Part shown: piece by piece, positions 30,640 to 42,649 of the stretch
How positions within the stretch are numbered: position 1 is the first letter of the stretch
Layout of the letters: each line of letters opens with the position of its first letter
Assembly: GCA_050084515.1 (NCBI GenBank)
Contig: CM114272.1
Coordinates: 45,694,001-45,758,000 of the forward strand
DNA: 64,000 nt
DNA from: Blasia pusilla
Taxonomy: Eukaryota > Marchantiophyta > Marchantiopsida > Blasiales
Direction: 5' to 3'
The notes under the pieces: model-generated
Database searches by the model: none
Told to the model about the DNA's origin: nothing
The model's input: only the letters and a program-made list of their open reading frames with translations
Program-made: the position numbers and the translations under genes

Positions 30640-31670
30640 CAAATGAGTGCTAGGGAGCGGGATCGGATCCTACAGAGAGCCAAGAGGTGCAGGTGGGAGG
30701 GGACTCACATTTTTCCGGTATGGGGAGATGGTAGGATACGAGTGGTATCTCATCCTTCCCAGTGAGCACGTGTAGTGCGACATGCCCATGAGGAGTTGGG
30801 GCATTTCGGAGTAAAGCGTACTTACAGCTTACTCCAGGTTCAGTATTGGTGGCGCGGCATGCATATTGGGGTATAACAGTTTGTGGCCAGATGTATGGTA
30901 TGTGACAGAGTGCGAGCATCCTTCAATGCTCCCACTCTGCAATTACATCCTTTGCCGATTATGGGATTAGGTTATCCGTGGAGTTTAGACTTTGCAGGAC
31001 CTTTGCCATTGACGGGGCGTCATCATAGGTACGTGTTGGTCATGGTGGAGCATTTCTCCAAGTGGATAGAGTTGGTGGCACTACCAGACAAGGCGAGCAA
31101 GGGAACAACTTATGCGTTTCTAGATCGTGTGCTTAGTCACTTTGGTGCACCAATGAGGTGTTGACCACCAGTGGTACCGAGTTCAGGGGAGAGTTTCAGG
31201 CCTTGTGTGATCAGGCGTTGAAAGATCACCGCACCACGTCCAGAGATCATCCTGAGGCGGATAGGTTGGCGGAGAGAGTGGTACAGACGGTGAAGAGAGG
31301 ATTGCGCAAGTATGGCTTGCAGCAGGGACAGTTGAGGGAGTGGGATCTATAGTTGCCATGGTTGGCTATGGGTTATTGCTTTAGTCGGCAGGCATCCTTG
31401 GCGTCAATTTCACCATACTTTTTGCTCTTTGGGAGAGAGCCAGATTTACCTACAGCGATTCGATGTGAGGTGTTAGATCTTGATGATCCAGATGTGTGGG
31501 TACAAGCATGTTCTCAGAGGGCAGAAGTTTTTCGTAGAGTTATGCCTATGGCCTTTGAGAACTTAGCTATTGCTCAGCATAGAGATACATTGAGGTACGC
31601 GACCATTCGTGGAGGAGGTTATCGTCTAGGGATTAGGAGGTTTCATCCTGGAGATTACGTGTATTTATAG
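30640..31670 (+). pseudogene. Ty3/gypsy integrase, copy 2
   Basis: HAHEELGH near 30,783 and CMVCDRV near 30,893 form the zinc domain. WSLDFAG carries Asp 1. At the second-Asp block the sequence reads VLTTSGTEF where VLTDxGTEF is expected, so this Asp is replaced. DHPEADRLAERVVQT holds the Glu. The C-terminal part continues as FSRQASLASISPYFLLFGREPDLP, AFENLAIAQHRDTLRYA and HPGDYVYL. Frame changes occur near 31,160, stops near 31,350 and 31,668. Catalytically dead by the missing Asp alone. Confidence 0.87.
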
Positions 31671-31874
31671 CAGGCAGCACCCACGACGCTAGATATCATT
31701 GCAGGGCACACGATCCTACGTATGCGCAAGGTATTACCGACCGGAGTCCTCATGTTGGAGGGACAGGATGGTATGGTTTGGAAGGATCATGTGCGCAATT
31801 GTGCGCCATGTCATCTTCCGAACTTAGATGGGACGGTGGATCCGAGCTTGGCAGTGGTACCTACAGGCTTGAGG

Positions 31875-32009
31875 TGTATGTTGTGCGGATTTGCGAGGGG
31901 TCCATCCACCATGTTGGTATGTGATGGTTGTTCTCGAGGATGGCATATGTCATGTCTGACCCCCCCTCTTGATGTGGTTCCCACGGGACGATGGATGTGT
32001 CCGAGATGT
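31875..32009 (+). CDS. PHD finger at the C-terminus of integrase, copy 2
   Basis: Complete Cys4-His-Cys3 set: CMLC, ten-residue spacer, CDGC, GWHMSC, VPTGRWMCPRC. It lies in an open frame (31,722-32,015) downstream of DHVRNCAPCHLPNLDGTVDP, which is also conserved in copy 1. The domain ends two codons before the stop. Differences from copy 1 avoid all zinc ligands. PHD fingers read histone H3 tails; here it probably tethers the integration complex to chromatin (inference). Confidence 0.92.
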
Positions 32010-32093
32010 GTATAGGGTAGTAGGTCATGTCAGAGAGATGTGATATTTTCTATCTGGAGTTGGGGGGATCCAACTGCCAGCTAGGGGGATGGT

Positions 32094-32229
32094 TGTGTGA
32101 TCTCCATGTATATGTATGAGTTGATTTTTGTACATGTATGGATCGATCCGTGTGTGGGGAAGATCGATGTTGTGTGGTGTAGATGTGACCAGCGATGTAT
32201 GTTGTGTAGCGATATGTATGCGCACGACA
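32094..32229 (+). mobile_element. LTR-like tail of gypsy copy 2
   Basis: Starts TGTGTGATC right after a purine tract (AGCTAGGGGGATGG) and ends GCGCACGACA. The last 45 bp resemble the end of the LTRs at 12,539 and 61,825 (GCGATGTATGTTGT, then CGCACGACA). Only 136 bp long, as in copy 1 where the tail is 104 bp. It is either a short LTR or a truncated one. Confidence 0.5.
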
Positions 32230-32239
32230 AGGGTTACAT

Positions 32240-33880
32240 CTATCTGAGGTGGTTGGGTTGGTTGGATATAATTTGTGTTGCACCTGCGATTATGGCCAAA
32301 TTGGAGTCTAATGCCTATTCCTCTAAAAATATCTATTCTAAAAAATGGTATTAGAAATCACAAGTTACAAAGTTTTCGTCATACATACAAGATTATTTGA
32401 AAGGTGATTCGACTCTATATCAGGACCACATGCTTATCAAGCAACGATGATGAAGCAAGAATTGAAGTCAAAAATTGATTTGTTGGATTAGCGGAGGCCC
32501 CAATGAGAGGGGAAATTTGTATGGATAGAGATCCTAAGTGGAATTGATTTGGAAAGGACAGATAGTCCAGAAGAGGAAAAAATAGATGACTTATGTGTAA
32601 AGCCCGTCAAGAGGTTAAATCCATAATCTTACGATATGCAGAGGCTTGACGTCTTTAGACTATCATTACGATTGTGATTATGTGGTATAGCGCTGTTATG
32701 GATTGAAGAGAACGGAGAGGGAGGGATAGAGGACGTTGGGATAGTTGGCTCCCGAGGTTGGGTTGACAGAGGAATGAGGAGAAAAGTGTTCTAATGGAAT
32801 GAGCGAGGATTATATAGGATTCCAAGTGGAGTCTGTTTGAGGTGATCAATACCTGCCCTTTTGTCAATCTTAGCCATTGGTTTTCATTACTGATTAAGGA
32901 GTGGCTCAGATGATTTCGACATAAGTGGTTTTGATCAAATGCGTGATATCTTCTCCTGATACGGATCACTTATCTGTAGTGTCCAAATTTGAATATTGAA
33001 ATTGATGCGAGTACTAGCTTAAGTAACCTAGGTTTTGATCCAATGAGCCATATCTACTCCTAACATGGATCCTTAATCTGTGACATTCAAATTTGAATTT
33101 AAAAACCAATGAGAGTATTAGGTTAAGTAACGTAGGTATGCTGCGATTGATCTAATCTTGATTGCTAATCGAAGATCAAGTTTGGCATGAATGACAAGTG
33201 TAAGTAGCAACCTTTTCCTAGGTCATTTTTTTGCTAGCGGTCTCTCTGCATCGGAGCTGCACATCACTTGCTCTAGAAGTGAGGGAAGAATGTGAGCTCC
33301 CGGTTGTTTATCTTTTGTAGGTCGACACGAAATATAATTGTGAGGTTTTTTTTTCCGTCTCCTTCATAATGCAACACTTGTTGTTGTGGATATGGTCTAT
33401 AGTGGAGTTTAATAGGAGTTCATTTTGATGTCAATTGCGATAGGACAGAAAATGCCTTTCTGGGGTTTTAGATACTATAACTTCCAACCCTAAAGGAAGA
33501 TCGCTTGTCAAGGTTAAGGACAATGCCATCTCCGCCAATCTTTTTTCAATATATGTTTGCTGCGCAACGTGTTTGATGCATCTACGTAGTATCATTATAT
33601 TTATAAAGGGAATATAAGGAGTTACTAAAATTCCAATTGCTCAAGTCATATAATTGATTCTGATGCGCTTGGCAAATGAAGCGCACATCCAACTAGTATT
33701 ATGCCCATCCAGCGAGCTCATTAGAGGTCTCGCACAATTCATTTGGGACTCCATTTCCGACTAGTAAGCCATAAATTCTCATTCTAATTTCTAGCACTGG
33801 AGGGAACAGTTCCAAGGAAAATACAATTTCGTATGCCCTCGCTTAGGGCTCTTTTCTCCTTTTTGGGACCGAAACCTGAG
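32240..33880. other. AT-rich non-coding region with a 104-bp tandem duplication
   Basis: No gene supported. Units 32,929-33,032 and 33,033-33,136 are adjacent diverged copies of the same 104-bp sequence (TTTTGATC at the start, AAGTAAC.TAGG at the end). The remainder shows no recognisable feature. Confidence 0.6.
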
Positions 33881-34858
33881 TTTCGATTGATGCTCCTTTT
33901 CAATTCAAGAATTGGATCTATAGTTCCGTTGGTGGGATAGTCGGGAAAGAGGCCAGCAATTTGATTTTGGGATCTACAATTCTGAATGATCCTCGTTTAG
34001 GGCTTCGTTTTGTCTATGGAATAGGAATATTAGTTCCAATTGATCCTCCTTTTCATTTCAAGAACTGGATCTATAATTTGCGATGGGGACGAAGCAGGGA
34101 AAGAGGCCTGCGATCCCATTTGGGAACTACAATTCCGAATGTCCCCATTGAGGCTCAGTTATGGTCTCTAGGATCGGAACTTGAGTTTCGATTCATCCTC
34201 CTTCTCATTTTAAGAACTGGATCTATAATTCCGATGGTGAGGAAGCCGAGAAGGAGGCCGCGATCCCATTTGGGAATTATTCTTCCGAATGCCCCCGTTT
34301 GGGTTCAGATAACGTCTCTTGAACCAAAATCCGCGTTCCAATTGATCCTCCTTCTCATTTTGAGAACTGGATCTCTATATCTGATTTGGAGGAATCCGGG
34401 AAAGAGGCCCACGATCTCATTTGGGAACTATAGATCCAAATGCCCCTGTTCAAGCTCAATTGTCGTGTCTGGAATTGAAACTTGAGTTTTGATTGATCCT
34501 CCTTCTCATTTTGAGAACTAGATCTAGAGTTCCGATGGTGAGGTAGCACCGTAGCAAGAAAAGAGGCCAGCGAATAGATTTGGGAACTCCAATTCTGAAA
34601 GCCCTCATTTAGGGAGGGACTCTCGTCTCTGGAACAAGAACCTAAGTTCCGATTGATCCTCCTTCTCATTTTGAGAACTCGATCTTTACTTTCGATGGCG
34701 AGGAAGCCGGGAAAGAGGCCCCCGATCTCATTTGGAAAACACAATTCCAAATGCCACGGTTTGGGCTCAGTTCTCTTCTCTAAGACCAAAACTTAAGTTT
34801 CGATTGACCCTCCTTCTCATTTTGAGAACTGGGTAATCAGTTCCAATGGTGAAGTAGC
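33880..34858. repeat. 150-bp satellite array, left part
   Basis: Tandem units marked by TTGATCCTCCTTCTCATTTTG at about 34,042, 34,193, 34,344, 34,494, 34,654 and 34,805, spacing 150-160 bp. Each unit includes GAACTGGATCTATA, a GATGGTGAGGAAGCC block and a CATTTGGGAACTA block. The array is interrupted by the CACTA transposon and resumes at 50,436. Confidence 0.9.
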
Positions 34859-35165
34859 CACTAGAAGAAAATAGTGGTTTTTATGACTAGTACTAGAATG
34901 ACTGAGGTTCTTCATGACTCAAACATATGACTAGAATGTTTGCCATTCGGATAGAAGTCATATCACACCATATAATAGTAAAGTTCTAGTCATATACAAA
35001 TATGACTAAGTCATAGAGAAATCTTAGGATATGCTGTAGTCATATTTGAAATGACTTAGCAAGTAGTCAGTCTTGTGTATAGTCATACTGAAAATTTATA
35101 TGACTCACTTGTGTAAGGAATGAAATATGACTTAACGTGTCAAGTCATAAACTAAATACAAGTAA
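34859..35165. repeat. CACTA left terminal and subterminal repeat region
   Basis: Contains many copies of TATGACT/AGTCATA in both orientations, the arrangement expected for TNPA-type binding sites. About the first 330 bp are matched by the second CACTA element at 57,264-57,600. Confidence 0.8.
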
Positions 35166-35796
35166 GGTACACCAACACTTAGATGAAAAAAATGAGCAAA
35201 ATTAATGGGGATTCCAAAATTTCACATACCTACGTGGCAAATGACATGGCGCCCTCTAGACCCACTCATTGCGCGCAAGCAAAGAAGGAGCTACCGATTG
35301 GGGGGAAACGAGCAAGGAAGTGTGAGCGTGAGCAAGAGGGGCCACAGTCGCCAGACTTGTTACGAGGCTCAGGGAAGGGCTCTCTCTCGCTCTGCGCCGC
35401 CTCCCTACTATGTTCTTTCCATCTTGCGGGAGTTCTGATGGTGTTGTGACTGTGTGCTGCTTGCACGGAGCTTTGTTTTCGGTGCTTAGAGCGAACCCTA
35501 AGAGAGAGGGAAGTAGTCGTCAGGGTACGTAGGCGTACGTTGCAGCAAAGTGAACTCCTTATGTGGTCGGTTTTGTGTGTGGTCGGGTGAAGGGTTTCAT
35601 TTCTCTTTGAGGTGTCTGAAGACGCGTATTATGGAAGGAGATCGAGGAAGGGAAAGAGAGTGAGTGAAGGTGTGAGGACGGAGGAGAACACAAGCTTGTA
35701 GGAGGCGGGTACAAGAGGAAAACGGCCAAGTGCATGAGATTTTTGCTAAAGAACTAAGTTGGAGAGGCAGGCAGAAGAGCATATCGGGTGCAAGAG

Positions 35797-35827
<31 letters not shown>

Positions 35828-36100
35828 CTAGGCTTCGCCTTTTTTCTTGAGAGCTCCCATATCAGCATTCTACTGCACCATCCCCATTTCTCTTGAGATT
35901 CCTTAGTTGCCCTCATGACAAAATTTGAGACGTCTTTGCTCTCCTTGGCCTTCGGCAACTCTGATTGTGCTCATTTAATTTCATAGAATCAAACTGCCAC
36001 GCAGAGATATGATGAAGCTAGTCGCAACACTCAATTAATGACTACTTGTAGTGTGTGTTAGTTTAATCAAACAGCTTGTGCCCAAATTGCTAATCAAATA
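35166..36100. other. CACTA 5' non-coding region
   Basis: No gene recognised. Partly matched by the second element (GCAAAGAAG..CTACC.ATTGGGGGG at about 35,278 and 57,678). A T18 run lies near 35,810. It may contain the transposon promoter and leader. Confidence 0.45.
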
Positions 36101-36109
36101 TGTGTTGTA

Positions 36110-36860
36110 ATTGCATATGTTGCTATTGATATTTTTGCTCCTGTTGATGTTGTTGTTGCTCCTGCTGCAACAACTACTGTTCTTGTTGCTGAAATAAAAG
36201 TTTTTGTTGCTACTGTTGTAGCTGCTCCTATTGTTGTTGCATCTGCTATTACTGTTGCATCCGCTACTGTTGTAATTGATAATGCTTTTGGTTGTACAAT
36301 CTACTGCTGATGCAGCAATTTCTGTTCATGTTGCTGAAGTAAAAGTTGTTGTTGTTGCTACTGTAATTGCTCCTGCTATTGTTGCATCATCTGTTGTTGT
36401 AATTGATGTTGCTTTGGTTATAAAATCTTTTGCTGTTGTTGCTGCAACAATTACTGTTCCTGCTGCTGAAGTAAAAGTTGTTGTTGGAGTTGTTATAGTT
36501 GGTCGTGTTGTTGTTGCATCTGCTGTTGCTGTAATTGATGTTGCTTTTGTTGTATAACCTTTTGCTACTACTAATGCTATTGTAAGTACTGCTAATGTTG
36601 TGTTAATTATTGTTGTTTTTGTAGCTGTTGATGATGATGTTGTGTTTGTTGAGAAGAGCCAACAAAAGAGCCCTCCCATTTATGAGATTGCATACTTTGC
36701 CTTGCAACCTGCTGTAGTTGTTGTTGCATCAACTGCTGCTGCTAATGTCGTTGTAAGTGTTGTTGATGTTGTGTTAATTGTTAATGCTGCTATAGTTGTT
36801 GATGATGCTCCTGTGTTTGTTGAGAAGAGCCTACAAAAGAGCCATCCCATTTCTTTGGGC
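36110..36860. repeat. Degenerate GTT/GCT trinucleotide-rich repeat
   Basis: Dominated by GTT, GCT and GAT triplets, with a higher-order unit of about 135 bp (GCTGAAGTAAAAGTTGTTG at 36,190, 36,332 and 36,464). A GTTGAGAAGAGCC.ACAAAAGAGCC segment occurs at 36,648 and 36,820. The long Val/Ala frames on one strand and Thr/Ala frames on the other come from the triplet composition and are probably not genes. Confidence 0.7.
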
Positions 36861-37216
36861 TCCATCACGAATCATTTACTGTGATTGATTGCTCATTGTC
36901 TTTTTGTTGGTTCTTCCCGTAATTCAAAATTTCTTGCAAGCTCTCTTCTCTGGTTTAAGGTCTATTCTCCCAGGTCTGTTGCTTTATGTGTTGTTTTGAG
37001 CTCCACTTTCGATGGCTATGCGCACTTCAAGCAAATTTTGACAAAGCTTTATGATTCCGAGCCATGCAGGATTCAGTACTACTTGTACTCGAAGCTGGTT
37101 GTTGCTTCCTGATGTGAGCACCATCGATCACCTGTGTGTAGCTCTCCCTATGTGCAACTCTCCCCGATACTTTTCCAAGGTATTTTTCAGAGGACCACTA
37201 CTTTATGCTGAAGGAT

Positions 37217-37801
37217 GAATCCAGTTGACCAACCACCGCTTGATGTACAAATTGAACTTCATGGTAGCCTATGACTACATCAAAGACAACCTTCCTTGGT
37301 TCAACGCATCCAAAGTCTACCTACTGAAGTTCAAGTGATGATTTGTTCTTTACACTCACATCACTATTGGTATTGGACGTGGCATGAACAAATTGAGAAT
37401 TGGCGCTTTCATTCAAAAACACGCCATCTATATGTGACGATCTCTGATTTCGTGTCTAGGCAAGAGGATCGATATTGCATCCTTCTTTGGTTGATGATGG
37501 GTATTGCAGAGATCATGACCCTTCATATCTGTCATGATTGTGATGGCATGGTCGTTGGTGAGGACTCTTCACCCATATTTAGGAGGCGTTGGCTCTTATC
37601 CATGCAACTATTGCATATTCTGGGAAACCATGTATAGTCAGATTTGAGTACTCTTCTGTGAGAATGGAGAGACTTCCTGGTGAGAGAATATGCAGCGCAA
37701 CTGGTTATTATAGGGAGAACCTGAGTGGTCGTCTTTGCCCATATTGTGCTCATTTTTGTTGTGGCCCTATTTGGTGGCGTTCGAGGAGAGCAGCTTGGTA
37801 G
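37217..37801 (+). pseudogene. CACTA accessory protein, element 1 (frameshifted)
   Basis: Reads QRIQSLPTEVQVMICSLHSHHYWYW.., IENWRFH, LLWLMMGIAEI and GEDSSP, then after a one-base loss near 37,583 continues as ALIHATIAYSGKPC, RFEYSSVRMERLPGERIC, ENLSGRLCPYCAHF. It is closely related to the 180-codon frame at 62,533-63,075. Base differences fall mostly at third codon positions, showing past protein-level constraint. A short ATGAATCCA start is shared upstream (37,217 and 62,442) but in another frame, perhaps a separate exon. The LPTEVQVMI start recalls an F-box, but I do not recognise the family. Confidence 0.6.
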
Positions 37802-37979
37802 GTTTGGAACTTTCAAACTCTATAACTTTTTGAGTGAGATTGACTTCATTTTGTTAAAAAGGCATAAAAGGATGGTTTTAAGGAACTCATGCATTACAAG
37901 TGATAGAGAAACCATTTTCACCAATGACTACAAATTGGAATTTTGGATATATATACCAGATTTTGAGATGAAGTAAGAG

Positions 37980-38900
37980 GGAGCTAGTAGAGAAAGTGGA
38001 GCTCAAAGCCTATTTTGGAACACTGACTTTTGATTTAAACTGGTCTATAATGATCAGCAACATCGAATAGAAAGCCATTGTCCAGTTGATGTAAATGCGG
38101 ATGATTTCAATTTTTGCATGAATGGATAGGCCAAGTGGTTTAATTTTCTATATCTTACCATAGCATCAACATAGAATGCAATATCACGCAAAATTTACCA
38201 CAAAATGCAGTATTGTGGATGACCAAAAAATCAGGGCAGCAAAGTGTTTGTGGAGTTGTGATGTGGCTAAAAATTGAACAGGGTTTTGTTATGTAGCGAT
38301 GAGGGCTAATCCTCTGACTCTGTGGTTTTCTTTTAATGCATAATTTGCCCAAAAAAAACTTAAAGCTACAATGTTTAAATGAAGAAATATAGAAGAAATA
38401 ACCATACCCTTCAAACAGACAACCTAAAGATAAGGCATTTGACATGGAAATGGTCTGAAATCATAGATAAATCATCATTTGAAGTACACATAGACTTAGG
38501 AAAAAATAAATCTTATACCACCTTATAGTACTCAAACTGTATTGATGTATTTATATCTGATCATTCACGTGATACAATCTCTATGCATATACTTAAGATA
38601 TCTGCATGTGTCATGTTGTGAAGGTGTGTGTCAAAGTTCATTTGCGGATTGTAGAGGATCAAATTATCACGATCAGAGAAGGATGTCAACGAGAGGTTTA
38701 TATTTCCCGGAGGGGTATACCTGATATACTCAAAGTACGTAGATAATTACGGATTCTCCCTTCATTTATATTGAAATCAACATATTCTGCTCCAATAGAT
38801 ATCCACCATACTGAAACATTTTCACTTCTATGTTTATAATGTTAGGAACAATGGGATGCCATAATTTCCTTCATTCATTTACCTCTGTTCTTATTAACTT
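37980..38900. other. CACTA internal non-coding stretch
   Basis: AT-rich; no supported gene between the accessory frame and the transposase. Probably intron or promoter of the TNPD-like gene. Confidence 0.4.
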
Positions 38901-38909
38901 GACGTAGGG

Positions 38910-41900
38910 GTGATGATACCACAAAGGAGTGCTCACGTCCGGTTGGATTTGACACACCCTCATAGAATCCAAGCACACGACTATAAGTTGTGGCAAAGGG
39001 AGTGCGATAGGTCTCGCAAACTGGGGAGGAAGAGGGCAAGATGCCCTTGTACAGAGTGCAAGGGCGGAACTACCTTGGGACTAGCAAAGGTAGAAGACCA
39101 TCTAAGGAAAAATGGTCGATCTCATCGTTGTCGAGTTCCAAAAAGTAGGAGGAGTGGGACTCTTCAGATGAGGAGTGGCTCACACAACAAGAGGTCAATG
39201 ACAAGGAGCAACGTGAGCACATTATGCAATCATATGTTAGACCTAAAATCTCGCATCCAGAGAATCCTGATTTGGATGTTGATATTGATGTTCCTTAGAT
39301 GTTGAATGATATTTTTAGAGAATATGATCATCTCCATGATGAGGATATGGCTGTTGATGAAAGTGGGACAGAGAACGGGAACCTCAATGAAACCAATTAT
39401 CCAAATATTCCATCAGATTTTCATGAGCTTACCGCAGCATGCAAGCCACTCTTCCTTGGAGCCAAGACTTCTTTACTTGCATTTCTTATGCTCCTTTGCT
39501 GTCCCATCTAAAAATCTTGTCCCACCATCATACTATGCAGCAAATAAACTCATTAGTAAACTTGGTATGAGCTATAACTCTATCCATGCCTGCCCTAAAG
39601 GCTGTGTTCTATTTTGAGGGAACTTGGAAGGTGCAGAAATTTGCCCGAAGTGTCGGAATGCTAGGTTCAAGCAAGTGGGGAAGTCTTTAGTACCAAATAA
39701 GGTATTGAGACACTTCCCTGTAATCCCGCGGATCCAGCGTATGTATAGGTGTAGGGCCTTGTCTGAGTTATTGAGTTGGTCTTCTGAGAACAAAAGTAAG
39801 GATGACATGGTAAGACATGCAGGGGACAGCAAGGCTTGGAATTATATTGATCGTTTGTACCCAGATTTTGCTATAGAGGGTAGAAATTGTAGGTTTGGTT
39901 TAGCACTTGACGGAGTTAATCCATACTCTCATAAGGCAAGCTCATGGTCAACATGGCCAATCCTATTGGTTAACTACAATTTTCCACCTTGGCTTCAAAC
40001 AAAAAAGTTTTTTGTCATGTTGGCTCTTATCATACCTGGTAAGGAAAGTGTAAATGGAGAGAATATCAACACCTTCTTGGCCCCCTTGATAGAGGAGTTT
40101 AGGGAGTTGTGGAATGGAATTGAATTCCACAATGTGAAAAGACCACATGGGTTCAAATTTAGAGCCATGATCTTATGGACTATAAATGATTATCCAGCCT
40201 ATGGCACAATCTCAGGGCAAAGCAATGGTGGAAAACTTGCATGTACCGTATATGGACCGTATGTGGATTCCGATTTCTCCAAACAATGTGGAAAGCCTAT
40301 ATTTTGCGGTCATAGAAGACATCTTCCACTAGACCATGTTTGGAGAGGGCGACCTTACGGCCCTCGATTCAATGGTGAGAGTGAGTCTAGACCACCACCG
40401 CCAAGGATTACATCAGATGAAATTCTAGAATGGGCTGAAGAGAAAAAATATATAACGATGGAGGTGGTCGAGAGGATGCTCCTACTGATCCATACAAGAG
40501 GACAGGGGTAAAGCGGCAAAGTATACTCTTTGATTTGCCATACTGGAAAGTATCCAACAAATATCTAATTGTTTTCAAATTTTTGTTGTGATAGGTGATA
40601 TAGTTACTTATCTCTTGTCAACCATGAATATGCATATATTTTTCCTTGACCTCAACGTAGCATCTGCTGATACGACACACCCTAGATGTTATGCATGTGG
40701 AGAAGAATATATCTAAGAATCTAGTTAAAACTCTATTTGGGATGAAGGATACAGTGAAGGTTAGAAGAGATATGGAGGCTCGTGGAATTCGACCTCACTT
40801 ATGGTTACAACCCCATCCAAGTAAAGCAACAGGGCTAGTGAAACCTCAATGTGATTATGTTTTATCACCTCATGAAATGTCCATTTTCCTAGCTAGGATT
40901 GAGTCCACGAAAGTGCCTACAGGATATAGTGCGGAGTTGAAGAAGCACGTGGTTAAAAAGAAATTGGGATCCATGAAGTCACATGATTATCATGTGTTGA
41001 TTCACCAAATCCTTCCCTTTGCCCTTCGTGGGCTAATGAAGGATCCAATTCGCTCATCAATCATGCGTTTGAGTAAGATATTTAGGTTATTGTGTTGTAA
41101 AGTGTATGATCCTACATGCTATGAGCAACTACATAAGGATACAGCTGTTACCTTTTGCCTATTGGAGATGCATTTTCCACCATCATTTTTTGATGTGATG
41201 ACACATCTTCTTATCCACGTTGTCCAAGAATTGGATATATGTGGGCCTTTAGCTTGCCGGTGGATGTATCCAATGGAAAGATACATGGGTACTCTGAAAA
41301 AATATGTTAGATCTAAAGCTCGCCCAGAGGGATGTATGGCGGAGGGGTATATCAAAGATGAGGCATAGGGATTTGTGATTGAGTATATGAAAAGATTTGA
41401 GGATGTGAGGACATGAATATGGGATGACGGCGAAGAAGAAGGGGTCGTAGGGGAGGAGTTGGAAGGTGCAGGACGTGAAATCAGATTATCCCGAGAAATG
41501 ATTATCTTGGCACACCACTATGTCATACACAATATGGAGTGTATGGTCATGTGGCGAGGGTAAATTTCAACTATATTCAATGAATTCAATTTATGGAAAC
41601 CCCGAACCTGATCTTCGGAACCTTACATGTTTGTTTCAGCTTCCACGTCACCTTATTCTTTGGTGATGTTCTTTCTTTCTACCAGGAAATTTGAGGCTGA
41701 GAATGCATTAGTTTCTTTTGAAGAGTGGATTCAACGAGTTATCCTTCGAGATGCTAGGGAAAAAGATGGGAAGGTGGATGAAGACCTATTGGCTTTGTCA
41801 ATTCCTCCATAAGCAAAAGTTCTCTTATACAAGTCTATGAAGGCTTATGGCAATCCCTATAGGGTAGAGGGAGAGAAAGGATATAATGCATACTCCACTT

Positions 41901-42247
41901 ACGATAGTGGAATTGGAGCAATATTTTTGGATGAGGGTAATGATGATCAGAATTATGCTTATTCATATGTGGGAGTTCTGGTCGATATAATTGCGCTTGA
42001 TTACGGGATTGTTGATCAACCTATAATATTAATGAGAGGGAGGTGGGTGAGGGCAAATTGGAAATCACGGATGCCATCCATGAAGCGAGACCGTGAAGTC
42101 TTCCTACTTGTAAACCTTAGATCTTGTGAACCTATCAACCATCAACCCTTTGTGTTCCCATCTAAAGTAGAACAAGTCTTTTTTGGAGATACGAACGAAG
42201 GAAGTGGATGGAAGGTTGTTTTGAGAAAAGAAGCTAGATCCAGTTGA
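38910..42247 (+). pseudogene. TNPD-like CACTA transposase (Transpos_assoc, Transposase_21, DUF4218, DUF4216)
   Basis: Domain order is that of plant En/Spm TNPD/TNP2 proteins. Zinc-type RCPCTEC..HLRKNG (about 39,040-39,110); FHELTAACKPLFLGAK and SYYAANKLISKLGMSYNSIHACP (39,420-39,600); Transposase_21 from EICPKCRNARF through LALDGVNPYSH, WPILLVNYNFPPWL, WTINDYPAYGTISG and GHRRHLPLDH (39,624-40,511); after an intron, a DUF4218 block with MKSHDYHVLIHQILPFALRG and ICGPLACRWMYPMERYMGTL (40,691-41,368); and DUF4216 with VGVLVDIIALDYG and FVFPSKVEQVFF (41,837-42,247). The enzyme binds the ends and cuts the DNA. Breaks: a frame change with apparent loss of residues near 39,500, a TGA at 39,615 and a TAG at 41,366. 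Confidence 0.9.
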
Positions 42248-42649
42248 GTAATTTCGGATATCTATGATGGTGGAAACCTAGATGAAGGACATTCTGTTGC
42301 AATTAACGAGATTGAAATGCCATCAGGAAGAGTGCCACTAGCTAACACTCTAGGTGCTGTAAAGCTCACTGCTGAAGAGGTGATGACTGCAAACAGAGAT
42401 TGTAATAATGTCCCTATCATCCACCTGTCCACAGAAGTGCTTTATAAAGAAGAGAGCTCCGAAGAGGATGTAGAGATTTAATTTTCCTTTTGTTCAAATA
42501 TTTGACATACATACGGTTTGCTTTGAGAAGTGAGTCAAAAGTCATGGTTCTAGTTTAACCTTTGTGTGAGATGTTTGCATTTGTCAATCATGCATGATAA
42601 CTCTCCTGATTCAACTCCTTGACGACATTTTTCAATAGAACCTTTCATA

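Larger units (their letters stand above)
25592..32229 (+). mobile_element. Ty3/gypsy retrotransposon with DNA methyltransferase and PHD finger, copy 2
   Basis: Plus-strand element with the same order as copy 1: gag, two zinc knuckles, protease, DNMT3-like methyltransferase, remains of pol, integrase, PHD finger, LTR-like tail (32,094-32,229). It is clearly diverged from copy 1 in sequence, so the two are not a recent duplication. Most of RT is deleted and many stops interrupt the frame. The sense strand is G/T-rich and C-poor. Confidence 0.92.

Noticed and set aside
36276-36884. Val/Ala-rich and Thr/Ala-rich open frames
   Set aside because: Composition follows the GTT/GCT triplet repeat; open on both strands and without any domain.
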